Assembly: GCA_963737555.1 (NCBI GenBank)
Contig: CAVTTB010000008.1
Coordinates: forward strand, 496,001 to 560,000
DNA: 64,000 bases
Direction: 5' to 3'
Source of the DNA: JAHJQQ01 sp963737555
Lineage (GTDB): Bacteria > Pseudomonadota > Gammaproteobacteria > Thiohalobacterales > Thiohalobacteraceae
Part shown: piece after piece, positions 41,417 through 50,505 of the stretch
Numbering within the stretch: position 1 is the stretch's first letter
Layout: each line of letters starts with the position of its first letter
Made by a program: the position numbers and the translations under genes
Notes under the pieces: generated by a model
The model's input: the letters and a program-made list of their open reading frames with translations, nothing else
Databases searched by the model: none
Told to the model about the DNA's origin: nothing

Positions 41417-41509
41417 GGTCCGGCTAATGATGAGAATTGCAGATCAAGTTTGTTTGTAAAGCGTTAAAGGAGTTAGTACTCTTTTCACCGGCAGGGAAGA
41501 GTCGAAAAT

Positions 41510-42039
41510 TCAGACCGCCGCGCGCGACTCCGCCTCAACACCAAGAATCTCAAACGTCATCCTCTCCAAATCCGCAAAGATATACGTCGCCGGCGCCGCG
41601 ACACCGCCGACCGTGCCCGGATTCACCACCAGACTCTCACCGCCCTTGATGTTGGCCACGCGCGTGACCGCCGCGCAATGATCGTGGCCGCAGCAGACGA
41701 TATCCCAATCGCCGGTGGTGGCGAGCGCCTGGCGTAATGCGGATAGTGGACGAGGAAGATGCGCTTGCCGGCGAGTTCGATGCCGGCGTCCTGGCCGTAA
41801 AACTTCACCACGCTGGACGGTTTCGAGGCGATGCGCGACATCATGTACAGATCACCGCTGTTGTTGCCGTGGATGACATGCACCGGTAGTCCCATTGGTT
41901 GCAGCACGTTCAGCGTGCTCGGCGCGACCACGTCACCGCAATGCAGCACGGCTTCGGCGCCGCGCGCCTTGGCATCAAGCACGGCGGCTTCGAGCAGGGT
42001 GCGGTTGTCGTGACTGTCGGAGACGATGGCGAGTTTCAT
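41510..42039 (-). pseudogene. YfcE-type metallophosphodiesterase, frameshifted
   Basis: From 42039 the frame reads MKLAIVSDSHDNRTLLEAAV, LHCGDVVAP, VIHGNNSGD and IFLVHYPHYA, with the DxH, GD and GN metal motifs. Near 41735 the frame changes and continues ALATTGDWDIVCCGHDHCAA, VVNPGTVGG and ends EAESRAAV at 41510. The joined protein is about 176 residues, right for YfcE/MJ0936 enzymes. All metal motifs are intact, so an indel in the read is likely. Confidence 0.8.
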
Positions 42040-42163
42040 GAGACAATTGTAGCCACGGAAGTCACGGCGTCAATGGCCACGAAGCCGCGGAATCCACGAA
42101 CGGTGAATCGACGTACTTCGGGATTGCTCCGTGTGCCTGCGGTCCGTGCAGTCGTGCGCGTTG

Positions 42164-42714
42164 CTAGAAATTCGGTTTCTCGGGCGCGTCTTTGTACATC
42201 TGCATGCTGGCCAGGATTTCGGCCTTGGCCTCTTCGATGCCGGCCCAGCCGTCCACGCGCACCCATTTGCCTTCGTCCAGATCTTTGTAGTGCTCGAAGA
42301 AGTGCGCGATCTGATCGAGGACGGACTCGGGCAGGTCACGGAAATCCTTTACCTTGCGATACAGCGTGCACAGCTTGTCGACCGGCACGGCGAGAATCTT
42401 GGCATCGTCACCGGACTCGTCGGTCATTTTCAACACGCCGACCGGGCGGCAGCGCACTACCGAGCCGGTGATCAGCGGCACCGGCGTCAGCACCAGCACG
42501 TCGACCGGGTCGCCGTCGTCGGACAGCGTGTGCGGCACATAGCCGTAGTTGCAGGGGTAGTGCATGGCCGTGTTCATGAAGCGGTCCACGTACATCGCGC
42601 CGGACTGGCCTTGTCGACCTCGTACTTGACCGGGTCGCTGTGCGCGGGGATCTCGATGATCACATTGATATCGTTGGGCACATCACGGCCCGAATCGACG
42701 CGGTCCAGGTTCAT
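42164..42714 (-). pseudogene. ppa: Inorganic pyrophosphatase Ppa, frameshifted
   Basis: From 42714 the frame reads MNLDRVDSGRDVPNDINVII EIPAHSDPVKYEVDK; near 42603 it shifts to GAMYVDRFMNTAMHYPCNYG, YVPHTLSDDGDPVDVLVL (the DxDPxD metal site), KILAVPVDKL and HFFEHYKDLDEGKWV. The joined protein is about 183 residues, the usual size of family I pyrophosphatases. The gene is essential in most bacteria, so the shift is probably a sequence error. Confidence 0.85.
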
Positions 42715-42803
42715 GGGGGTGACCTCGGTACAAAAGAAAAGGGCCGGTAGTATACCGGTAGCCGATTCTCGCCTGCTCGAACAAGTTCTGCGCGGGCTAA
42801 CAA

Positions 42804-42835
42804 AAAGGGGAGAGCGTTCCGACGCTCTCCCCTTT
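42804..42835. terminator. Bidirectional hairpin between hppA and ppa
   Basis: AAAGGGGAGAGCGT (42804-42817) pairs with ACGCTCTCCCCTTT (42822-42835) around the loop TCCG. The A and T runs make it a terminator on either strand. It ends hppA transcription on the minus strand. Confidence 0.8.
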
Positions 42836-42890
42836 CAACCCCTCACCGGAAGGGGTGGCAGGGACGGAATTCATTCCGTCCCCGAACTGT

Positions 42891-44924
42891 TTACAGCAAC
42901 GGCACGATCAAGAGCGCCACGATATTGATGATCTTGATCAGCGGATTGACCGCCGGGCCCGCCGTATCTTTATACGGATCGCCGACGGTGTCGCCGGTCA
43001 CGGCCGCCTTGTGGGCCTCCGAGCCCTTGCCGCCGAAGTGACCTTCCTCGATGTACTTCTTGGCATTGTCCCAGGCACCGCCGCCGGTGGTCATGGAGAT
43101 GGCGACGAACAGGCCGGTGACGATGGTGCCGATCAGCACACCACCGAGCGCGACCGGGCCGAGGGTCAGGCCGACGATCACGGGTACGGCGACCGGCAGC
43201 AGCGAGGGGATGATCATCTCCTTGATCGCGGCCTTGGTCAGCATGTCCACGCACACGCCGTATTGCGGCTTGGCCGTGCCTTCCATGATGCCGGGGATTT
43301 CCTTGAACTGACGACGCACCTCGACCACCACCGAACCGGCGGCGCGACCGACCGCTTCCATGCCCATGGCGCCGAACAGATACGGCACCATGCCGCCGAT
43401 GAACAGGCCGATGATGACCATGTGATTGGACAGATCGAAGCTCACGACCATGCCGTTGGCGGTCAGCGCATGGGTGTAATCGGCGAACAGCACCAACGCG
43501 GCCAGACCGGCCGAGCCGATGGCGTAACCCTTGGTGACGGCCTTGGTGGTGTTGCCCACGGCGTCGAGCGGATCGGTGATGTTGCGGATCTTCTCGTCGA
43601 GATTGGCCATCTCGGCGATGCCGCCGGCGTTGTCGGTGATCGGACCGTAGGCGTCCAGTGCGACGATGATGCCGGTCATCGACAGCATCGAGGTGGCGGC
43701 GATGGCGATGCCGTACAGACCGGCCAGTTCATAGGAACCCCAGATCGCCAGACACACGGCCAGCACCGGCGCGGCGGTGGATTTCATCGACACGCCCAGA
43801 CCTGCGATCACGTTGGTGCCATGACCGGTGGTGGAGGCCTGTGCGATGTGTTTCACCGGGCCGTATTCGGTCGCGGTGTAATACTCGGTGATGACGACCA
43901 TGGCCGCGGTCAGACCCAGACCGATCAGCGTGGTATAGAACAGGTTCATCGCCGAGATGGTGGTGTCACCGATCACCAGGCCTTCGCCAAACATATAGGT
44001 GGTGATGAAGTAGAACGCCGGCACCGCCAGGCCACCCGCAACCATCAGGCCGCGATACAGCGCGTTCATGATCTTGCCGCCTTCGCGGGCGCTGACGAAG
44101 AACGTGCCGACGATGGAGGCGATGATGGACGCGCCACCGAGCACCAGCGGATACAGCACCGCACTGCTGCTCTCAGCGGCCATCAGTCCACCCAACAGCA
44201 TGGTGGCGATCAGCGTCACCGCATAGGTCTCGAACAGGTCGGCGGCCATGCCGGCGCAGTCGCCGACGTTGTCACCGACGTTGTCGGCGATCACCGCCGG
44301 ATTGCGCGGATCATCTTCCGGGATACCGGCTTCGACCTTACCCACCAGATCCGCGCCGACGTCGGCGCCCTTGGTGAAGATACCGCCGCCGAGTCGCGCG
44401 AAGATGGAAATCAGCGAGCCACCGAAGCCCAGGCCGATCAGCGCGTGCGTGGCGGCGCCCGAGGTCATGCCGGTGCTGATGAGATAGGCGTAATAACCGG
44501 CCACACCCAGCAGACCGAGACCGACGACCAACATACCGGTGATGGCGCCGCCCTTGAAGGCGACGTTCAGCGCGGCGTTGAGGCCATCATTGGCGGCCTG
44601 GGCGGTGCGTGAGTTGGCGCGCACCGATACGTTCATGCCGATGTAACCCGCCGCGCCCGAGAGCACCGCGCCGAGCGCGAAGCCGATGGCGGTGTCCCAG
44701 CCGATCTTGGAGAAACCGATCAGTGCGAACAGCACCACGCCGACAATCGCGATGGTGGTGTACTGGCGATTCAGATACGCCTGAGCGCCTTCTTGTACGG
44801 CGGCGGCGATTTCCTGCATCCGTGCGTTGCCGGCCGGTTTAGACAGGATCCAGCTGACGGACAGTGCGCCGTAGACAATGGCGCCGGCCGCACAGAGCAG
44901 TGCGAAAATTAGCTCAGGTGACAT
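42891..44924 (-). CDS. hppA: Membrane-bound proton-translocating pyrophosphatase
   Basis: The 677-residue protein has about 16 membrane segments and the catalytic motifs GGGIFTKGADVGADLVGKVE, IPEDDPRNPAVIADNVGDNV, GDCAGMAADLFE and TTGGGAWDNAKKYIE. It couples PPi hydrolysis, or synthesis in reverse, to proton transport. The motif GNTTKAV has Lys where K+-dependent enzymes have Ala, which marks a K+-independent H+-pump. GGAGGAG precedes the ATG. PPi-phosphofructokinase is encoded upstream on the same strand and soluble pyrophosphatase downstream, a full PPi module. Confidence 0.95.
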   Translation of the reverse strand: MSPELIFALLCAAGAIVYGALSVSWILSKPAGNARMQEIAAAVQEGAQAYLNRQYTTIAIVGVVLFALIGFSKIGWDTAIGFALGAVLSGAAGYIGMNVSVRANSRTAQAANDGLNAALNVAFKGGAITGMLVVGLGLLGVAGYYAYLISTGMTSGAATHALIGLGFGGSLISIFARLGGGIFTKGADVGADLVGKVEAGIPEDDPRNPAVIADNVGDNVGDCAGMAADLFETYAVTLIATMLLGGLMAAESSSAVLYPLVLGGASIIASIVGTFFVSAREGGKIMNALYRGLMVAGGLAVPAFYFITTYMFGEGLVIGDTTISAMNLFYTTLIGLGLTAAMVVITEYYTATEYGPVKHIAQASTTGHGTNVIAGLGVSMKSTAAPVLAVCLAIWGSYELAGLYGIAIAATSMLSMTGIIVALDAYGPITDNAGGIAEMANLDEKIRNITDPLDAVGNTTKAVTKGYAIGSAGLAALVLFADYTHALTANGMVVSFDLSNHMVIIGLFIGGMVPYLFGAMGMEAVGRAAGSVVVEVRRQFKEIPGIMEGTAKPQYGVCVDMLTKAAIKEMIIPSLLPVAVPVIVGLTLGPVALGGVLIGTIVTGLFVAISMTTGGGAWDNAKKYIEEGHFGGKGSEAHKAAVTGDTVGDPYKDTAGPAVNPLIKIINIVALLIVPLL

Positions 44925-44988
44925 GTAATTCTCCTCCGATCATTTAGTGATTATTGATGCGCATTATGGTTATCGTTGCGGAATCAAC

Positions 44989-45004
44989 CTTGACCCGCGT
45001 CAAG
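44989..45004. promoter_or_regulatory. CRP/FNR-type palindrome before hppA
   Basis: CTTGACCCGCGTCAAG has perfect 6-base arms and a 4-base centre, like TTGAC-N4-GTCAA sites of CRP/FNR-family regulators. It lies about 65 bases upstream of the hppA start. Redox control would be an inference. Confidence 0.35.
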
Positions 45005-45026
45005 TCGATCTGCATCTTGATCTTTA

Positions 45027-45224
45027 TCAGGGGGCTTTGAACACCGTGCCGGGCTTCAAGCCAAAGGCGTTTTCCAGATCCAGGTCGCGGATCAGCTTGT
45101 CGACGGCCGCCTGGCCGTGTTCGCGCTGCACCTCGGCCAGGATCAGCCGCGCGGAATTACGGTTGTAGCCGCTGCCGAGGCTGATCTGTATTTGCAGCAG
45201 TTCACGTGCACGGTCGATGTTCAT
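45027..45224 (-). CDS. Small hypothetical protein between pfp and hppA
   Basis: The 65-residue helical protein starts MNIDRARELLQIQISLGSGY and ends LENAFGLKPGTVFKAP. RELLQIQISLGSGYNRNSAR and EVQREHGQAAVDKLIRDLDL suggest a compact helix pair. An upstream extension of 11 codons is open but falls in the pfp terminator. It lies about 100 bases before hppA. Unknown function. Confidence 0.65.
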   Translation of the reverse strand: MNIDRARELLQIQISLGSGYNRNSARLILAEVQREHGQAAVDKLIRDLDLENAFGLKPGTVFKAP

Positions 45225-45240
45225 AACAGTCCCGGCTAAA

Positions 45241-45270
45241 CAACAAAGGGGCACCAAGGCCCCTTTGTTG
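45241..45270 (-). terminator. Hairpin after pfp
   Basis: CAACAAAGGGGC (45241-45252) and GCCCCTTTGTTG (45259-45270) form a perfect 12-base stem with a 6-base loop just past the pfp stop. The T run after it is short, so termination may be partial. Confidence 0.65.
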
Positions 45271-45278
45271 TACTGCGA

Positions 45279-46555
45279 TTACTTCAGTTTGAACGCGCTG
45301 AGTTTCTTCGGTACCGCGACGTTCTTCAGGCGAACGTACTGCGGCATGCCGTCCTTGTAGGGCGGATAGTCTTCGCCCTTGATCAGCGGTTCCATGTAGG
45401 TGCGGCACTTGTCGGTGATGCCGAAGCCGTCCTTGGTGATGAAGTCTTTCGGCATCATCTTCTCGACGTTGGCGACCTTCGACAGCGGGGCCATGCCGAC
45501 CTTCCACTTGAACGGCTTGTTGGAAATGCGCTCGACCGTCGGCATCACCGAGTTGTGGCCCTGGAGCGCGAACTCGACCGCGGCCTTGCCCATGGCGTAG
45601 GCCATCTCGACGTCGGTCTTGGAGGCGATGTGGCGCGCGGCGCGTTGCAGATAGTCCGCCACGCCCCAGTGATATTTCAGGCCCAGGCCGTCCTTGATGA
45701 TCGAGGCCACCACCGGCGCGACACCGCCGAGCTGGGCGTGACCGAAGGCATCGCGCAGGCCCTGATCGGCGAGGAACTTGCCGTCCGCGCCCTTCACGCC
45801 TTCGGAGACCACCACGGTGCAGTAGCCGTGCTTCTTCACCAGACCGTCGACCTTCTTCAGGAACTTGTCCGGTCGAAGGTGATTTCCGGGAACAGCACGA
45901 CGATCGGGATCTCGGTGTCCTTGGTGGACGCCAGCGCGCCGGCGGCGGCGATCCAGCCGGCGTGACGGCCCATCACTTCCAGGATGAACACCTTGGTCGA
46001 GGTCGCGCACATCGAGGCCACGTCGAAGCTCGCTTCACGCGTGGAGATGGCGATGTATTTCGCCACCGAACCGAAGCCCGGGCAGTTGTCGGTGATGGGC
46101 AGGTCGTTGTCGACGGTCTTCGGCACGTGAATGGCCTGCACCGGATAACCCATCTTCTCGGACAGCTGCGAGATCTTGTAGCAGGTGTCGGCGGAGTCGC
46201 CGCCGCCGTTGTAGAAGAAGTAGCCGATGTTGTGCGCCTTGAAGACTTCGATCAGGCGTTCGTACTCGGCCAGGTTCTGCTCCAGGCTCTTCAGCTTGAA
46301 GCGGCAGGAACCGAACGCGCCCGACGGCGTGTGGCGCAGCGCCTTGATGGCGGCGGCGGAGTCCTTGCTGGTGTCGATGAGGTCTTCGGTGAGCGCGCCG
46401 ATGATGCCGTTGCGGCCGGCGTAGACCTTGCCGATCTTGTCCTTGTGCTTGCGCGCCGTCTCGATCACGCCGCAGGCGCTGGCGTTGATCACTGCCGTCA
46501 CGCCGCCGGACTGGGCGTAGAAGGCATTTTTCTTAGGCGCTTTCTTGCTGGCCAT
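45279..46555 (-). pseudogene. pfp: PPi-dependent 6-phosphofructokinase, frameshifted
   Basis: From 46555 the frame reads MASKKAPKKNAFYAQSGGVT, FYNGGGDSADT, HVPKTVDNDLPITDNCPGFG, EVMGRHAGWIAA and FPEITFD. Near 45875 it shifts and continues DKFLKKVDGLVKKHGYCTVV, VSEGVKG and ends KLSAFKLK. The joined enzyme has about 425 residues. The Asp in GGGDS and the Lys in PKTVDND replace the Gly residues of ATP-dependent enzymes, so it uses PPi reversibly. The gene pair with hppA is known from methylotrophs and other Calvin-cycle or ribulose-monophosphate bacteria. Only one indel separates two intact halves. Confidence 0.88.
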
Positions 46556-46629
46556 ATTCAGATACTCCTCGTGCTGTTTCAAGGTGTCTGTTACGCGGGA
46601 GCGATAGTCATAACCGCCTCCGGTGAAAG

Positions 46630-46980
46630 TTATGCGCCGGACTCGCGTTGCTTGGCGGCGTAGTCGGCCTGCATCTGCAGCAGCGTGACCACGCATTCGG
46701 TCAGATTGTCGTAGTCGTCAATGCCGGTGCCGAACATCTGATGGACCCGGTAAAAGAATTGGCAACGATAGCGCTCGGCGCCGGTCTTCACCACCAGAAA
46801 GTGGCAACCATCATCGGCCTGCCAATATAACGTCGGGCAGGGCACCATATCGGTGGTGTGCAGACTCAGGCGCACGTCGGTCTCGGCCAGTTGCACATCC
46901 ATCTCGCGCCCGTAGCGCTCGTTCAATGTGGACTGGACCGTCCAGAGTTCGCTTTCGTTGAAATCGGGAATTGTGCTCAT
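46630..46980 (-). CDS. Hypothetical protein upstream of pfp
   Basis: The 116-residue protein starts MSTIPDFNESELWTVQSTLN and has a mixed alpha/beta pattern (VQLAETDVRLSLHTTDMV, LYWQADDGCHFLVVKTGAER, YRCQFFYRVHQMFG). The ATG at 46980 is preferred, as the 72 upstream residues lack protein character. It lies 75 bases before pfp and may be cotranscribed. Unknown function. Confidence 0.7.
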   Translation of the reverse strand: MSTIPDFNESELWTVQSTLNERYGREMDVQLAETDVRLSLHTTDMVPCPTLYWQADDGCHFLVVKTGAERYRCQFFYRVHQMFGTGIDDYDNLTECVVTLLQMQADYAAKQRESGA

Positions 46981-47261
46981 CTTGACGATAGTGTTTTGGC
47001 GACAGTGTTCAGGGTGATTCGGGAATGTAGGGCTGCGTCTGTGCCGACCTGCGCGGACGACGCCACGATCCGCGGGCCGACAGCATAGCCCAAACGCGTT
47101 TTTTTTCCAGATACTTCGTTGACTTAAGCACGTCGCTCGAGAGTAGCTTAAACGGACGGAACGGCCGGGGCCATCTAAAAAAATGTATGCGCCCATGGAA
47201 AAAACTTAAGTTTGCCGGGGAAAACAACAACCCACTACAAGCAGGGGAGTAAGACGCTGTC

Positions 47262-48464
47262 ATGAGAATCGTATTGTTGGGTGCGCCCGGGTCAGGCAAG
47301 GGGACCCAGGGTAAATTGCTCCAAGAGCGCTATAAGATCCCGCAGATATCCACGGGCGACCTGCTGCGCGCGGCAGTGGCGGCGGGAACACCGCTCGGGC
47401 GTCAGGCCAAAGCGGCCATGGATGCCGGACAGTTGGTGTCCGACGAGGTGGTGCTGGGCATGATCCGCGAGCGTTTGGCCGCACGCGACACCCATAACGG
47501 TTTCATTCTGGACGGTTTCCCGCGCAACATTTCCCAGGCGCAGGCGATCGACCAGCTGCTCACCGAAATCGGCAAGCCGTTGGAGCTGACGCTGCTCATC
47601 GAGATCGATTTCGACGCACTGATGCAGCGCCTCACCGGCCGCCGCACCTGCGCTTCCTGCGGCTGGGCCTGCAATGTCTATACGTCGCCACCTCGCGTGG
47701 ATGGTATCTGCGATGCCTGCGGCGGCAATCTGCACCACCGCGCCGATGACAACGAAGAGACCATCGGCAACCGTCTGCGCGTGTATGAGAGCCAGACCGC
47801 GCCACTGATCGATTACTACCGTGGTCAGAACAAACTGCGCAGTGTGCAAGGCGTCGGCGATGTCAAACATATCTTCGCCGCCGTCACCAAGATCTTCGAT
47901 CAACTCACCAGCAAACGCGAAGCGGCACGCCAGCCGAAAGTTGCGCGAGTCTCGGCGGCCAAGGCGATTTCCGCCCAACGCGTCGCGGCCTTGGAGGCCA
48001 AGGCGAAGACCGCTAAGAAGCCGGCCGAGAAAAAATCCGCCGCCAAAGCGGTGGCCGTGAAGGCACCGGCAAAGACGGCGGTTAGCGCGACCAAGACCAC
48101 AGCCAAACCGGCGGTCGCCAAGCCCGCGCCCAAGCAAGCGCTGAAGCAGAAAGCGGCGCAGAAACCCGCCGCCAAGAGCCCCGTGGCAACCAAGAAGCCC
48201 GCCGCGAAGGCGCCCGCGAAAAAGGCAGTTGTAAAAAAGGCGGTCGTGAAAAAGGCGCCGGCCAAGAAGCCCGTCGCGAAAAAGCCGGCAGCCAAGAAAT
48301 CGGTTGTTAAGAAGCCGATTGCCAAGCCGAAAATTGCTGCGAAAAAGCCGGTAGCGAAAAAGGCGCCCGCCAAGAAAACACCGGCCAAAAAGGTTCCCGC
48401 TAAAAAGGCTCCAGCCAAACAGGCACCGGCAAAAAAGAAGCCGACGGCGAAGAAAAAGCGCTAA
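47262..48464 (+). CDS. adk: Adenylate kinase with a long histone-H1-like Lys/Ala/Pro tail
   Basis: Residues 1-220 are a complete adenylate kinase: P-loop GAPGSGKGTQ, STGDLLRAAV, ILDGFPRNISQA, and a zinc-type LID with CASCG and CDACGG. The enzyme balances ATP, ADP and AMP. Residues about 226-400 are a low-complexity basic tail of repeats such as AKKPAAKKSVVKKPIAKP and KKAPAKKTPAKKVPAKKAPA, ending KKKPTAKKKR, much like histone H1 or AlgP tails. The frame is open without any break and the codons are varied, so the fusion appears real. The tail would bind DNA or RNA. Adenylate kinases normally stop near 215. Confidence 0.92.
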   Translation: MRIVLLGAPGSGKGTQGKLLQERYKIPQISTGDLLRAAVAAGTPLGRQAKAAMDAGQLVSDEVVLGMIRERLAARDTHNGFILDGFPRNISQAQAIDQLLTEIGKPLELTLLIEIDFDALMQRLTGRRTCASCGWACNVYTSPPRVDGICDACGGNLHHRADDNEETIGNRLRVYESQTAPLIDYYRGQNKLRSVQGVGDVKHIFAAVTKIFDQLTSKREAARQPKVARVSAAKAISAQRVAALEAKAKTAKKPAEKKSAAKAVAVKAPAKTAVSATKTTAKPAVAKPAPKQALKQKAAQKPAAKSPVATKKPAAKAPAKKAVVKKAVVKKAPAKKPVAKKPAAKKSVVKKPIAKPKIAAKKPVAKKAPAKKTPAKKVPAKKAPAKQAPAKKKPTAKKKR

Positions 48465-48474
48465 GCCGGGGTTC

Positions 48475-48592
48475 TGTAGGAGCGGTATTTGGCCGCGAAC
48501 CGTCTGCAGTCGGAGCGGTTCGCGGCCATGCCCCAGGGCAGCCTCTCGGCGCAAGCGCCTCACCTTCTGCCCCAGGGCAGCCTCTCGGCGCG
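48475..48592. repeat. TGTAGGAGCGG-type repeat with tandem copies
   Basis: TGTAGGAGCGG (48475-48485) and the inner stem GCCGCGAACCG/CGGTTCGCGGC are followed by ATGCCCCAGGGCAGCCTCTC and the rest of a block (48528-48566) shared with 35666-35705. A partial third block lies in tandem at 48567-48591. Confidence 0.7.
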
Positions 48593-48599
48593 CGCGGGT

Positions 48600-49739
48600 T
48601 TACCGCCGTGAGTGCCGATCCAGCCAACGATCCACTGCGCCCCAGAAGTGTTCCGCGAATCGTGACCAATGACCCCGTCGGCCCCAGGTGTGCGCTAGAT
48701 ATTCTTGACTGGCGCTGAAATCGGTCGTGAACATGGCCGCCGTCGCGGCGGCGAAATCCGGCGCATCGATTTCCTGATTGGCCTCCAGATTCCAACGCAG
48801 ATTCCAGCGGTCCAGATTGCTGGAGCCGACCGCGACCCAGTTGTCGATGAGTGCGACCTTCGCATGCTGAAAACGGGGCTGGTATTCAAAGATGCGCACG
48901 CCCGCGGCGAGCAGGTGCCGATAAAAACGCCGCCCGGCATGCCGCACTGCCGGATGATCGGTGTGCGGACCGGGTAACAGCAGACGCACATCCACGCCGC
49001 GCCGCGCCGCGCGCGCCAGACGCCGGCGCAATTTCCACGAAGGCACGAAATAGGCTGTCGCCAGCCAGATGCGCTGTTCGGCGCGGGATAGGCGTTGCAG
49101 CAGTGTGCGTTTGATGGTCGCTCGCGAGTCGGTACCGGCCAGACTGACGCGCCCCGCCTGCTGGCCGGTTTTGCTGCCGCTGATGTTGATCACCGGCGCG
49201 ACCGTCGTCGCCCAATGCGACCAGTTGTGATCGAACACGGTCTGCCAATCACTGACCAGCGGACCGCGAATTTCCACCATCGCATCGTGCCAGTGCCGGC
49301 CCGCTTGGCTGGACTCGTCGAACGCATCGGTAATGCCTGCGCCCCCGACGAAGGCGCTGTTGCCGTCCACCACCAGCAGTTTGCGGTGATCGCGGAACAG
49401 ATTGCGGCGCAAGGCGCCGAATTGCAGTGGGTTGTAGAGCGCCAGTTCGATGCCGTGCGCCCGCAGACGGGCGCGGTCTGCGGCGGTCAGGCCGCGGCAG
49501 CCGAAATCGTCCAGCAGCATGCACACCTGCACGCCGCGTTGTGTTGCGCTGCCGAGGGCGTCGATGAAACGATCTGTGATCTGTCCGGATTCGACCAGAT
49601 ACATTTCCAACAGGATCTGTCGGCGCGCACTCGCAATGGCATCGAGCATGGCCGGAAAGAACGCATTGCCATCGATCAGCAATCGGAACTGATTGCCGTG
49701 ACGCCAGCGGAACAGTAAGGGTGACTTTTGATCGGACAC
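48600..49739 (-). CDS. Phospholipase D-family cardiolipin synthase-like protein
   Basis: The 379-residue protein has two HKD motifs: RDHRKLLVVDGNSAFVGG (first) and FQHAKVALIDNWVAVGSSNL (second). It has no N-terminal membrane segments, like ClsB of E. coli. It should join phospholipids into cardiolipin at the inner membrane. The ATG at 49739 is the only sensible start. A repeat element lies right after the stop. Confidence 0.88.
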   Translation of the reverse strand: MSDQKSPLLFRWRHGNQFRLLIDGNAFFPAMLDAIASARRQILLEMYLVESGQITDRFIDALGSATQRGVQVCMLLDDFGCRGLTAADRARLRAHGIELALYNPLQFGALRRNLFRDHRKLLVVDGNSAFVGGAGITDAFDESSQAGRHWHDAMVEIRGPLVSDWQTVFDHNWSHWATTVAPVINISGSKTGQQAGRVSLAGTDSRATIKRTLLQRLSRAEQRIWLATAYFVPSWKLRRRLARAARRGVDVRLLLPGPHTDHPAVRHAGRRFYRHLLAAGVRIFEYQPRFQHAKVALIDNWVAVGSSNLDRWNLRWNLEANQEIDAPDFAAATAAMFTTDFSASQEYLAHTWGRRGHWSRFAEHFWGAVDRWLDRHSRR

Positions 49740-49856
49740 CCGTTGACGCTACCCAATGACCGCGCCGTGGGCAAGCTTAATCGACGCGACGCGTCTGCAA
49801 GTTGGGGGTAAACCCGTTATGATTCACCCGCGATGCATACCCAAATAAGCTGAAGG

Positions 49857-50372
49857 ATGCGAACGGTGTTGTGGAAGCTGCTGGAAATTTGTCTGCTGCG
49901 GGCGGGGCCGCAGGATCTGCCGGGCGCGTCGCGTTTTATGCTGCTGATGCTGACAGGGTATTTCCTCGTTGATCTGCTGATCGCGCAACTGAGTTTCAGT
50001 TTTGGCAACGCCGTCGGCGTGAGCGTGCTGGATGTATTATTGTTGGCGGCCTTCACGCAATTGCTGTTGCGCGGCATGTCCAAACTGGAGCGCTTCAATC
50101 AGACGCTGGCGGCCATGGCGGGCACCGGACAATTGCTGGGCATTGTCGCGCTGCCGCTGATCCACGGACTCAATCTGGCGCAGGCCGCCGGCGAATCGGC
50201 CACGGGTTTCGCCGTACTCTGGCTGGTGGTGTTGGTCTGGAGTCTGCTGGTGCTCGGACATATCCTGCGCCATGCCCTGTCGGTGAGCCTGATGATGGGT
50301 GTCGGTTTCGGTGTGCTCTACAGTCTGTTGTCGGCCATGATCGTGCGCGCGGTGTTTCCGCAGGGCGGGTGA
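49857..50372 (+). CDS. Four-TM integral membrane protein of unknown function
   Basis: The 171-residue protein has four or five membrane segments (FMLLMLTGYFLVDLLIA, VSVLDVLLLAAFTQLLL, GTGQLLGIVALPLIHGL, FAVLWLVVLVWSLLVLGHIL, MMGVGFGVLYSLLSAMI) with few charges. CTGAAGG precedes the ATG. It lies just before mpl but an inverted repeat separates them. No family recognised. Confidence 0.72.
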   Translation: MRTVLWKLLEICLLRAGPQDLPGASRFMLLMLTGYFLVDLLIAQLSFSFGNAVGVSVLDVLLLAAFTQLLLRGMSKLERFNQTLAAMAGTGQLLGIVALPLIHGLNLAQAAGESATGFAVLWLVVLVWSLLVLGHILRHALSVSLMMGVGFGVLYSLLSAMIVRAVFPQGG

Positions 50373-50379
50373 CTGAAAT

Positions 50380-50480
50380 TGAACCGCCAGACGCCAAGAA
50401 CGCCAAGAGAACTTAATGTGAAAAGCATTTTGGTTTTTTCATCGAATCATCCTTGGCGATCTTGGCGTCTTGGCGGTTCA
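50380..50480. repeat. AACCGCCAAGACGCCAAG inverted repeat
   Basis: TGAACCGCCAGACGCCAAGA (50380-50399) is inverted as CTTGGCGTCTTGGCGGTTCA (50461-50480), with a second CGCCAAG unit on each side. It belongs to the same family as 58558-58727. It fills most of the gap before mpl. Confidence 0.75.
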
Positions 50481-50505
50481 AATAATGCAGATCCACAGGT
50501 CAGGC

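Noticed and set aside
41437..41649. 70-codon open frame after the nuclease gene
   Set aside because: Most of it lies opposite the phosphoesterase C-terminus and its end is Pro/Ser low complexity.
42855..44612. A 585-codon open frame on the plus strand, rich in His, Gly and Asp
   Set aside because: It is the antisense shadow of hppA; composition is unnatural and hppA motifs are unmistakable on the other strand.
47119..47149. TTGACT as -35 of an adk promoter
   Set aside because: No -10 at an acceptable spacing.
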